This document shows positions 41,585-51,300 of a stretch of DNA of 57,759 nt, piece after piece (position 1 is the first letter of the stretch; each line of letters begins with the position of its first letter). Source of the stretch: an uncultured Pirellulaceae bacterium (GTDB lineage Bacteria; Planctomycetota; Planctomycetia; Pirellulales; Pirellulaceae); NCBI GenBank assembly GCA_937967505.1, contig CALCJM010000085.1:1-57759 (forward strand), given 5' to 3'. Made by a program: the position numbers and the translations under genes. Under the pieces are notes generated by a model that saw only the letters and a program-made list of their open reading frames with translations, searched no databases and was not told the origin of the DNA.

Positions 41585-43582
41585 ATGCTGACTCCCCACG
41601 ACATTCTTGGCGATGGCCAGAAAATTGCCAAACGTCTGGAGACCTACGAGCACCGTCCCGAGCAGCTCCAGATGGCCGACGCGGTGGCTCAGGCAATCGC
41701 CGGCAAACGCCACCTGGTTGCCGAGGCCGGCACGGGTGTGGGGAAGAGTTTTGGCTATCTGGTGCCGGCGATTCTCAGTCTGGCCGCCAATCAGGAATCC
41801 AAAACGGAAACCAAGAAGCGCATCGTCGTTTCCACGCACACCATCAGCCTGCAGGAGCAGTTGATCGAAAAAGATGTCCCGTTCCTCAACAGCGTCATCC
41901 CGCTAGAGTTTTCGGCGGTACTGGCCAAAGGACGTGGTAACTACGTCAGTCGTCGACGGCTGCACGATGCTGCGGTGCAGGGAAAGACGGTTTTCTCCAG
42001 CGAAGAGGAAATTGACCAAATCCCGATGCTGACCCAATGGATCAAGGATTCCCCTGATGGCTCGCGCAGCGACCTGCCGATCAAAGTTCTGCCTCAAGTT
42101 TGGGACGAGGTCCGCAGCGACAGTGCGAACTGCTTGGGCCGCAAATGCCCCAACCACAAAGACTGTTTTTACTACGCGGCACGAAATCGGCTTCAGAACG
42201 CCGACATCCTGATCGTCAATCACGCGCTGTTTTTCTCGGACCTGTCACTGCGACGGCTGGGGGTCAACATTCTGCCGGACTACCACACGGTGATTCTGGA
42301 CGAAGCCCACACGGTGGTTGACGTGGCCAGCGATCATCTGGGAATCTCGGTAACCCTCGGTCAGGTCGAATACACGCTTAAGAAACTCTACAACAGCTCG
42401 AAAAACAAGGGCTTGCTGGTGGTGCACAATCTGGGCGAGGTGCAACGGATGGTGGTCAAAGCATTTTCCGCATCCGAGACATTTTTCCTGGACATTTTGA
42501 ATTGGGCATCCCGCCGCGGCGACAACCATAACCGGCGGTCCAGCAAGATTCGTGTCTGCGAAAAAGGCATCGTGCAAAACCGCCTGAGCCCGATCCTGAA
42601 CAAGATCAGCGATGCGGTGACCCAGCACGCTGAAAACCAGAAGAACCCATCGGACAAACAAAACCTCACCGCAGCCGCAGACCGGCTGACGGCGATCGCC
42701 GCGTCGCTGGAGAACTGGCGGTTGCAGGGGATGGAGGGCGGTGTTTACTGGATTGAGACTTCGGTCAACCGGTTTGGCAAACAGGCGGTCAATCTGATGG
42801 CATCTCCCATTGATGTCGGCCCCGAGATTCGGACGCATCTGCTGAACAAAACCGACAGCGTCATTATGACCAGCGCCACGATCGCCACCGGTGGGAACTC
42901 GTTTGATTTTTTCCGCAATCGCGTCGGGATGACCAAGGGCGACACGCTGGCCGTGGGCAGTCCGTTCGACTATCAGAATCAGTCAGAACTGATCATCGTC
43001 ACCAACATTGCCAACCCTTCGGAGCAGCGTGAATTGCACGAACGCCAGTGCATCGAGGCGATTCAAAAATACGTCAAACGTACCGATGGCCATGCCTTTG
43101 TGCTGTTTACCAGTTATGAGTTTCTGCGCCGTGCCGAGCGTGAGCTGACGCCGTGGCTGTCGCAAAATGACTACGGGCTGTTTTCCCAAGCAGGTGGCAC
43201 TCCACGCGGACAATTGCTGGAGCAATTTAAGACAACTCCCCGAAGTGTTCTGTTCGGCACCGACAGTTTCTGGCAGGGCGTCGATGTGCAGGGCGACGCA
43301 TTGACCAACGTGATCATCACGAAACTCCCCTTCAGCGTCCCCGACCAGCCGCTGTTACAGGCGCGTCTGGAAGCGATTCGAAAATCGGGCGGCAATCCGT
43401 TTGTGGACTACCAGATTCCCGAAGCCGTCATCAAGTTCAAACAGGGCTTCGGCCGCCTGATTCGCAGCAAGACTGACACCGGGATTGTGGTCGTTCTGGA
43501 TCCGCGTGTAAAAACAAAGCGTTACGGTAAAATCTTTATCGATTCGCTGCCGGAGACAAAAGTTGTGCTGGAGACACTCTGA
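41585..43582 (+). CDS. DinG-family ATP-dependent DNA helicase
   Basis: A protein of about 665 residues. Walker A is EAGTGVGKS, close to the N-terminus. Cysteines in NCLGRKCPNHKDCFYY form the likely [4Fe-4S] site of XPD/DinG helicases. The DEAH box is in VILDEAHTVVD. C-terminal helicase motifs include VIMTSATI, FGTDSFWQGVDVQG and the FKQGFGRLIRSKTD arginine-rich motif VI. Such helicases unwind DNA 5' to 3' in repair or resolve R-loops. The ATG at 41585 is preferred over a TTG seven codons earlier. No strong ribosome binding site is seen for either. No exonuclease domain is fused. Confidence 0.92.
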   Translation: MLTPHDILGDGQKIAKRLETYEHRPEQLQMADAVAQAIAGKRHLVAEAGTGVGKSFGYLVPAILSLAANQESKTETKKRIVVSTHTISLQEQLIEKDVPFLNSVIPLEFSAVLAKGRGNYVSRRRLHDAAVQGKTVFSSEEEIDQIPMLTQWIKDSPDGSRSDLPIKVLPQVWDEVRSDSANCLGRKCPNHKDCFYYAARNRLQNADILIVNHALFFSDLSLRRLGVNILPDYHTVILDEAHTVVDVASDHLGISVTLGQVEYTLKKLYNSSKNKGLLVVHNLGEVQRMVVKAFSASETFFLDILNWASRRGDNHNRRSSKIRVCEKGIVQNRLSPILNKISDAVTQHAENQKNPSDKQNLTAAADRLTAIAASLENWRLQGMEGGVYWIETSVNRFGKQAVNLMASPIDVGPEIRTHLLNKTDSVIMTSATIATGGNSFDFFRNRVGMTKGDTLAVGSPFDYQNQSELIIVTNIANPSEQRELHERQCIEAIQKYVKRTDGHAFVLFTSYEFLRRAERELTPWLSQNDYGLFSQAGGTPRGQLLEQFKTTPRSVLFGTDSFWQGVDVQGDALTNVIITKLPFSVPDQPLLQARLEAIRKSGGNPFVDYQIPEAVIKFKQGFGRLIRSKTDTGIVVVLDPRVKTKRYGKIFIDSLPETKVVLETL

Positions 43583-43686
43583 GCATTCGCGACGCGCTAT
43601 AACGCGCTGGCCTGGCCCGACGACTGACGGATCACATTCGGCATTGTTTGATACCGGGGCGCGCCCAATCGCCCGTGCCGCACACT

Positions 43687-44961
43687 CTATGGTGTTGCCG
43701 GACGGACTCCGGTAGCAGTTCCACCGCCGGAGCCATTGGCCGTTCCTGCGGTGTTGGACTCATTCAGGCATCGAACGCGTGTTCCGTCAACAACCGTATC
43801 GCCGGGATAGAGGATGACCTGATCATCAGTATCGATCCCCGACAACACCTGCGTCCAGGTGTCGTTCTGGCGACCAATTTTGACCGGTCGCATTCGTGCC
43901 ACACCATCAGTAACCACAAACACGTGCCACAGACGTTGGTGCCGGAACAAGGCGCTCCCGGGAATTAATTCCGCCCCACTGATGCGCTGGACCGTGATAT
44001 CAGCCTCGACACGATACCCGTCGCCCAACCGCGCGATCCTCTCGGCCGGTTCGTCAAAATCGGCGATGATGTTAACGCGCTGTTCCTCCACACCCAACGA
44101 AGACACTTTCGTAAACGCGGCAGGTTCGATGACCCGCACCAGCCCTCTCAGAGGCAAATCGCCCCCCCAGTGATCAATTGTCAATGGAGCCCCCGGTTGG
44201 ATCCGCACCGCGTCGGTGGACAGCACATCGATCTCAATTTCCAGTTTCTCCGGATCGCCAATCTCGATTAACGGCGTTCCCACGCTGACAACCGTTGAGC
44301 TTTCCTGAAACACACGTAACACCTTCCCACCCGCCGGTGCCAGCACTTCAAACGGTTTGCCACTGCCGGTCGATGTTACGCCGTTGTATTGGCGGAGGGC
44401 TGCCTGCGCCATCTCCAGTTCATATCGGGAAATCTCCTCGTCAAACCGCATTGTCCGGATGCGTTGCGAATCAGCTTGAAACCGGGCCTTGGCCACATCA
44501 TATTCATCGCGCGACACGGAACTGGATTTAAAAAGGCGTTTCACGCGTTCAAACTTCTTGCGCGCCAGGTCAGCATTCACACGAATCTGTTCTGCGTTAG
44601 CGGCCGTTCGTTTTACCGCAGCGGCCGCCAGTTCAACTCGCGCTACCGCTTGGGCTTTGGAACGCGCGTCCAGCATCGCCGGATCGGCAGGCAGGATCAC
44701 CGCCACCGGGCGATTCGCGTCGGTGATCGGGTCGCCAGACTCCAGTTCGATACGCGCCAATCGTCCCGCAACCGGAGCCGAGATGGTGTACTTTTCGGCA
44801 ATCCGTGTTTTGCCGTCCTCCTGAACCGTGATGACCAAGTCACCCTGAAGAACCCGAGCCGTTTCGACTTCGACAGGTTTGGGAAACATCACCATCCCGA
44901 GGACCGCAATCAACGCGACCAATACAAACGCCCAGATAAACGACTGAATGGACAGCTTCAT
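43687..44961 (-). CDS. HlyD-type periplasmic adaptor of an ABC transporter
   Basis: A 424-residue membrane-fusion protein. An N-terminal membrane segment (about 8-27) is followed by the first half of a barrel-sandwich domain (ISAPVAGRLARIELESGD). A long alpha-helical hairpin (about 95-200) follows, then the second half (VLAPAGGKVLRVFQESSTVVSVG), a beta-barrel and a membrane-proximal domain. The C-terminal tail is Gly/Thr-rich. It would link the permease encoded immediately upstream (14-base spacing) with the cell envelope. The gene closes an ATPase-permease-adaptor operon. The start is the ATG at 44961, one codon after a possible GTG. Substrate is unknown. Confidence 0.92.
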   Translation of the reverse strand: MKLSIQSFIWAFVLVALIAVLGMVMFPKPVEVETARVLQGDLVITVQEDGKTRIAEKYTISAPVAGRLARIELESGDPITDANRPVAVILPADPAMLDARSKAQAVARVELAAAAVKRTAANAEQIRVNADLARKKFERVKRLFKSSSVSRDEYDVAKARFQADSQRIRTMRFDEEISRYELEMAQAALRQYNGVTSTGSGKPFEVLAPAGGKVLRVFQESSTVVSVGTPLIEIGDPEKLEIEIDVLSTDAVRIQPGAPLTIDHWGGDLPLRGLVRVIEPAAFTKVSSLGVEEQRVNIIADFDEPAERIARLGDGYRVEADITVQRISGAELIPGSALFRHQRLWHVFVVTDGVARMRPVKIGRQNDTWTQVLSGIDTDDQVILYPGDTVVDGTRVRCLNESNTAGTANGSGGGTATGVRPATP

Positions 44962-44977
44962 CACCTACCCCCATCAC

Positions 44978-47371
44978 CTACTCCCGTGTTTTCAGTGCAG
45001 CGATCAGATCCAGATTGCCAATCCTGCGTTGGACAATCCACCCCGATGCAACCGTCGCGCCAACCACTACCAGAGAGGCAAATAAAAATGTCGACGGATC
45101 CACAATCAATGGAATGCGAAAATTTTCCGTCGCCAGGCCCTGAATCATGGCCCACGCGAGACCGTATCCTGACAAACAACCCAGCGGCAACGCCAGGCAG
45201 GTGAACAAAGCAATTTCCCCCAGCAACACTGCGGACACTTCGCCTCGGGTAAATCCAATCACCCGCATCGTCGCCAGGTCGCGACTTTGTTCAGACAGTG
45301 AAATTCTGGCGCTGTTGTAAACCACACCAATCGCGATCACAACGGCGAACAGAATGTTGAATGATCGCATCGTCATCATATTTTCGGCAATCGTCTCTTT
45401 GAAACTGACAATTGCGGCGTCTTTGATGGAAACAGTACTGACCCCCGGGCGCAGCTCAAGCTCCCGGTACAGCGCACTCAACCGGTTCGCGTCAACCTTT
45501 AAAAATGCCCCTGACGCCACGGCAGACTCGTTCAGCGCGCGGTGCAAACCTTCCTTACTGATGTAAGCGTTGATGCCGCCGTATTCATCGACGATGGCTG
45601 TCACCTCCAGATCCAGCACCGGGCGCTTGCCTTCGAGCACTTCCAGTTTGACGATATCCCCTTTACGGCAGCCCAATATTTTCACCAACATGCTGTTGAG
45701 CATGATGCCGTGGGCGGGCACACTGACTGGTCTTTCATGTGCGTCGATTAGGCGGAACAATTGCGGATCATCCACTAGGCCCGTTACGCCGATTCTTCGA
45801 AAGCGATGGGCGAAGTGAATTCTGGCCCCGACACTGCGCATGGTCTCGCTGGCCAAGACACCGTCCAGACTGTCCACTTCATAGACCACCGACGACGTAA
45901 CCGGTTCCACGAACCCAACCGTAATATCCTGCCGCTGTGATTTCCTGAATTGAAAATCAATCAAATAGTCCAGCGAATCCAGTGAAAAACTTCCCACGAT
46001 CAGGACAGCCACCGCCATCGAGATTCCGACAACCGATGCGGTCGATTTGAAGGGCTTGCGCTGAACATTGCGAACCACCATTGGCAGCGCGGCGGGCAAC
46101 CACCGGGTCGGCAGAATCTTTTCGATCCACGTTAGCCGAAATGTGGGAGGCGTTTCAGGTCTCATCGCTTCGGCAGGAGGCAGCCGAATCGCTTTGGCCA
46201 CGGCGAACCATGTACCCAAAACCGCAATGGTGGTCGTCAACAGCAGCGCGGCAAACACGGCAAAGTGGTTAATTTTCAGGGTCAACACGGGGAATTTGTA
46301 GAACTCCTGATACATTTCGATCAGGTTGGTCGCCATCCAGATCCCCCCCACGGTCCCCAGCGCCATTCCCGCAGTGGCAATCGCCAATACCAGATCCAGA
46401 TAGTGCCCCCCCACCTCAAAATTAGAATAACCAAACGCTTTAAGTGCGGCAATCTGTTCGCGCTGGCGCGCGACGATGCGAGTGACAACAATGTTCAACA
46501 GAAACGCGGCCACCGACATAAAAATCACCGGCGCGATAGTGGCCATCGTCCTCAATTGTAGCAATTCGTCTTCCACGAACTGGTGCGATTGATTGTCGCT
46601 GCGGTCGTAGGCCCCCAGGCTGCCATAAGGTTCCAACAGGTGGTCCATTTGGTCAATGACATGCTGTCGGTTGGCTCCGTACGTCAGTTTCAACGAAACG
46701 CTGTTGAACGCGTCGGTCATGTCAAACGCTGATTCCAGCTCGCGCTGATTCATCCAGAAAATCCCGAATCGATTTTTGTCCGGCAACATGTTGCCTCCCT
46801 GGATCTGGATGACATATTCGGGGCACAGTGCAATACCGACAACCGTCAGGCTTTGCAATCTTCCGTTGATAATCGCATCAACTTGATCCCCCGGCACAAA
46901 ACGGTGGGCCTCGGCAAACATCGCGGAAACCACCACTTCTCCGGTGCGCCCGGGTTCCAGCATCCTTCCCTGTGAAACGTATACCTGATTCAAACGGCTC
47001 TGCCCCGCCTGGGGGATCGAGATCAGTTTGGCGGTGGCAGGCTCATCCATCCCCCGGACTTTCAACAATACGTTGTAGACCAGTCGCATCTCGACCGCAG
47101 AGACACCGTCAATTTCACCAATGCGATCACCAACCGACCGGGGGCAACGCCGAGCATTGGAAAAAACGTCGGCAAACCTGAAATCACGATAGAACGTTCT
47201 CTGGCCATGTTTCAGCGCGGACCAACAGCACATGGACATCACAAATACCGCAATGCCGGCAGCGATTACTCCAACAATGGCAATCGCCTGCCCCTTCATT
47301 TGCAGCAGGTCACGAACCAGTTTTTGGTCAAGTTTTCGCATGGCTGACGTTTTGAAAAAGGCAGTCGTCAA
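44978..47371 (-). CDS. FtsX/MacB-type ABC transporter permease (duplicated FtsX domain)
   Basis: A 797-residue membrane protein. After the first membrane segment comes an extracytoplasmic domain, then a three-helix FtsX domain (about 270-400). A second membrane segment and periplasmic domain and a second FtsX domain near the C-terminus end in LDLIAALKTRE. This is the arrangement of long permeases that work with a MacB/LolD-type ATPase as mechanotransmitters for lipids, lipoproteins or drugs. The start is uncertain. A TTG at 47371 lies nine bases after the ATPase stop, while the first ATG is at 47341, and neither has a clear ribosome binding site. It belongs to one operon with the ATPase and the adaptor. 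Confidence 0.9.
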   Translation of the reverse strand: MTTAFFKTSAMRKLDQKLVRDLLQMKGQAIAIVGVIAAGIAVFVMSMCCWSALKHGQRTFYRDFRFADVFSNARRCPRSVGDRIGEIDGVSAVEMRLVYNVLLKVRGMDEPATAKLISIPQAGQSRLNQVYVSQGRMLEPGRTGEVVVSAMFAEAHRFVPGDQVDAIINGRLQSLTVVGIALCPEYVIQIQGGNMLPDKNRFGIFWMNQRELESAFDMTDAFNSVSLKLTYGANRQHVIDQMDHLLEPYGSLGAYDRSDNQSHQFVEDELLQLRTMATIAPVIFMSVAAFLLNIVVTRIVARQREQIAALKAFGYSNFEVGGHYLDLVLAIATAGMALGTVGGIWMATNLIEMYQEFYKFPVLTLKINHFAVFAALLLTTTIAVLGTWFAVAKAIRLPPAEAMRPETPPTFRLTWIEKILPTRWLPAALPMVVRNVQRKPFKSTASVVGISMAVAVLIVGSFSLDSLDYLIDFQFRKSQRQDITVGFVEPVTSSVVYEVDSLDGVLASETMRSVGARIHFAHRFRRIGVTGLVDDPQLFRLIDAHERPVSVPAHGIMLNSMLVKILGCRKGDIVKLEVLEGKRPVLDLEVTAIVDEYGGINAYISKEGLHRALNESAVASGAFLKVDANRLSALYRELELRPGVSTVSIKDAAIVSFKETIAENMMTMRSFNILFAVVIAIGVVYNSARISLSEQSRDLATMRVIGFTRGEVSAVLLGEIALFTCLALPLGCLSGYGLAWAMIQGLATENFRIPLIVDPSTFLFASLVVVGATVASGWIVQRRIGNLDLIAALKTRE

Positions 47372-47380
47372 TCTGACCGG

Positions 47381-48118
47381 TTACCAACTCAGTTCATTTG
47401 CCGGAATTTTTGCGTCGTTGATTTTGATGCCCGATATCTGACCGTCGGAGAGCGCGATCACACGGTCAGCCATTTCTGCGATGGCAGCATTATGGGTAAT
47501 GACCGCGGTGGTGGTGCCAAGTTCCCTGTTGATACGGGCAATGACTTCCAGCACCACAATTCCTGTCTGCACATCCAGCGCACCGGTCGGTTCATCGCAC
47601 AGCAACACGTCGGGACGCTTCGAGATGGCTCGGGCGATCGCCACCCGCTGTTGCTCACCACCGGACAGCTGTGCCGGAAAATGATCGGCGCGATCGCCCA
47701 GACGCACCATTTCAAGCGCTTCCCGGGGATCCATTGGATCGGGTGCGATTTCGGTGACCAGTTCGACGTTCTCGCGCGCGGTGAGGCTGGGAATCAGATT
47801 ATAAAATTGAAATACAAATCCAACGTGCTGGCGACGGTAACGCGTCAGCGCTTCCGGGGTACTGGCCGTAAGTTCCTGATCCAGATAATGCACGGACCCG
47901 GAAGTCGGCACATCCAGTCCGCCGAGGATATTCAGGAGTGTCGATTTGCCGCTGCCGGACGCCCCCAGCAGCACAATAAACTCACTCCGGTACAGCTCTA
48001 GGCTAACGCCTCGCAACGCACGGACCTTAACCTCGCCCATTTCATAAATCTTGGCGATTGCGTCAGCGCGAAACACGACCCGCTTTTCACGCACTTCTTC
48101 TGTTTCAGCACTGGACAT
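47381..48118 (-). CDS. ABC transporter ATP-binding protein (LolD/MacB family)
   Basis: A 245-residue cytoplasmic ATPase. It has Walker [10 protein letters not shown], the Q-loop in [13 protein letters not shown], the signature [14 protein letters not shown], Walker [12 protein letters not shown] and the switch histidine in [18 protein letters not shown] and the DEPTGALD wording are typical of the LolD/MacB/FtsE branch. It is the first gene of the operon and powers the FtsX-type permease next to it. The ATG at 48118 is preferred because the family usually starts close to the first strand. An in-frame start at 48157 is possible. Confidence 0.95.
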   Translation of the reverse strand: MSSAETEEVREKRVVFRADAIAKIYEMGEVKVRALRGVSLELYRSEFIVLLGASGSGKSTLLNILGGLDVPTSGSVHYLDQELTASTPEALTRYRRQHVGFVFQFYNLIPSLTARENVELVTEIAPDPMDPREALEMVRLGDRADHFPAQLSGGEQQRVAIARAISKRPDVLLCDEPTGALDVQTGIVVLEVIARINRELGTTTAVITHNAAIAEMADRVIALSDGQISGIKINDAKIPANELSW

Positions 48119-48348
48119 CAAAAGCCACCCTCGTTCCGGTAACGACGATGCCGACACGGTTCGCCTCAGGAATCAATCGACAATCCCAACACCCGTGCAA
48201 ACCCTGTGCCAGATGCAACCGATGTGAAACCGGGGGGCATTGTCAATTGTGTGCTGAATTGCCCGACCACGAAAACTGCCCATCCTAGAAATTGGGAAAT
48301 CGAGAAATTGGGAAATGTCGCGGACGCCGCTCCTGGTCCGCAAAACCC

Positions 48349-51300
48349 TTACTCCAATTTCAGCGGATTGACGTTCTGGTGGTGCCAGGTTTCCAGTGCG
48401 GTCGAAGGGGCGTCGGACATGACCTGGCCAATATTGAAGGCCTGGGTATGATGTGCCCCCAGTTGCAACGAACGGTACGTGTCCGGCGTCAAACGGAAGT
48501 GAATGTTGCCGACTTCGACCTGCTCGGTCGCCACGTGCTCGATCACCACACGGTAATCCGTCCGCGCCTCGCAGTCGAAGAAGTGCATTACCCAATTGCC
48601 CGCCTGATTTACCCGGGTGGTCGTTTCGCCCACCAGCGCTCCATGCTTGTCGTACAATCGTCCGACCAACGTCGCCCCCGGTGTCGCGTAACCGGCCAGA
48701 ATCGGCTCGGTCGCCAAATCGGACAAACGCTCCGACAGCAATTCGCTACGATAGCCACGCCCCTGCCCCATCTCGCGCTCAAAGGCATGCACGTCGATCG
48801 ACTGGTTGGTGAACGAATCAAACGCAAATGGTGAGAACAGTGTTACCGTCGCCGATCCACAGGCCCCGGAATCGTCGCACACTTCATAGGTGAAGGTGTC
48901 GTTACCCGTGTAGGTTGGACCCGGGGTGTAGGTGAACGTTCCATCGGGGGCGAAGATGATCGTGCCGTGGTTCGGCGGGGTGATCAATCTGGCCGTCAGC
49001 GGATCACCACTGGAGTCCGTATCGTTGGTGGTAACCTGACCGCTGGCCGCATCACCAATGACGGTGACCTGATCATCAACGCCGACAGGAGGTTCATTAA
49101 AGATCGTGACCACCGCAATCGCCGTGCCGCAGGCCCCCGAATCGTCGCAAATTTCGTACTCGAAACTGTCAGTGCCCGCAAAACCGTTGTTAGGAACGTA
49201 GGTGAATGTGCCATCCGGATTGATCATCAACGTCCCGTTGGACGGAGGTGTCACCGGAGTGGTATTGATCGTGATCGGATCGCCATTGGGATCGCTGTCG
49301 TTGGCCAGCAGATCGCCGGTGGACGGGATATTCTTCTGACCAATGACCGAATCGGCGGTTGCAATCGGCGGATCATTGCCCGGGCCTGTGGTGTCCGGGC
49401 GCACCTGAATCGTCACGATTGCCGTGTCGGCGACGCCCGCAGAATCGACAATTTCATAGACAAAACTGTCCGTGCCGGTAAATGTTGCGGCCGGCGTGTA
49501 AGTGTACGTTCCATCGGGATTGATGACCAATGTACCGTTGGCCGGCGGCGAAACAGGCGTCGTGTTGACGGTGATCGCGTCACCGTCCGGATCACCGTCG
49601 TTGGAGATCAAACTTGATGATACCGTGCCGCCCTGGAAAACCGTGGCGGAATCGTTGTTGGCAATCGGTGGATTGTTACCCGCGGTCGCGTCACGAACCT
49701 CGATCGTGACGCGTCCAATATCGCAATTTCCACCCTCGTCACAAACCTCGTACTCAAACGTGTCTGTCCCGACGAAACCAACATTCGGCAGGTACGTGAA
49801 TGTGCCGTCGGGGTTAAGCGTCACGGTGCCGCTGGTCGGTGTCGAAACGGGGGTCGGGTTGACTCTCAGGTCGTCGCGCGCGTCGTTGTTGATGTCGTTG
49901 GACAGAACATTTCCGGTCACCGATGTGTTGATGATCGTATTGCCAAAGTCATCGGTGGCTACCGGAGTGGAATCAAACACGGTGATTACGACCGTCGCCT
50001 GATCGCAGGCTCCCTGGTCATCGCAAACTTCATAGACAAAACTGTCCGTGCCAACAAAATCATCGTTTGGCGTGTAGGTATAACTGCCGTCCGGATTGAT
50101 CATGACCGTCCCGTTGACCGGTGGCGTCAACGGGGTCGGGTTGATTGTCAGCGGATCTCCGTTGGGGTCGCTATCGTTGGATAACAGGTTTCCGGTGACG
50201 GGTACGTTTTTCTGGCCGATGCCCGCATCATCCCCGGCGAACGGCGAATCGTTGGCCGGTCCGGTCGTGTCAGGCCTGACTTCGACCGTGACCGTTGCCG
50301 TATCGGTAACACCCCCCGAATCAGAAATCTCATACACAAACGAGTCCGTGCCAAGGAAGCTGGCATCCGGGGTGTAAGTAAACGTGCCATCGGGGTGGAT
50401 GACGACACTTCCGTTAGCGGGCACCATCACGGGAGTCGTGTTGACCGTGATCACATCCCCGTCCGGATCACCATCATTGGTAATCAGGTTACCGGTGACC
50501 GGAACATTCTGGAGGGTCGAGGTGGAATCTGGGTTGGCAATCGGAGGACTGTTTGGGGGTGGCGTATCGGCGATCGTGATCCTTACCGTCGCGGTCGTGC
50601 AAGCGCCCTGATCGTCGCAGACCTCGTAGGTAAACGTATCGGTGCCGACAAAACCCGGGTTCGGTGTGTAGGAGTACGATCCGTCCGGGTTAATGGCGAC
50701 CGTTCCACTGGTTGGAGGCGTGACCGGAGTCAAGGTGATGACCAATGGATCGCCATTGGGATCGCTGTCGTTGGCCAGCAGGTTGCCGGTCACCGGCTGG
50801 TTTGGCAGCGCGCTTCCCGAATCGTCGTTGGCGATTGGCGGATCGTTGCCCGGAGTTGTATCCGGCATCACCGTGATCGTCGCCACTGCCGTATCGGTGG
50901 CCCCGGAAGGATCGGTAACCTCATAGGTGAACGAGTCCGTACCGTTGAATCCCAGATTTGGAGAATACGTGTAGGTTCCATCAGGGTTAATCACCACAAC
51001 GCCATTGACGGGCCCGGCGACAGGAATCGTGTTGATCGTCAATGGATCACCGTCCGGGTCACTGTCGTTGCTGGTCAGAGAGCCGCTGACCGGTTGGTCA
51101 GTAAAGGTCGAACCTGAATCGTCATTGGCGACAGGTGAATTGTTTGGCGTCGTGTCACGCACTTCAATGGTGACGGTGGCCGTCGTGGTGTTGCCGCCTT
51201 CGTCGCTGACCTCGTACGCAAACGTGTCGGTGCCGGTGAAGCCTGTATTGGGTGTATAGGTGTAGGACCCATCCGGGTTCAGTGCGACATTGCCGCTGAC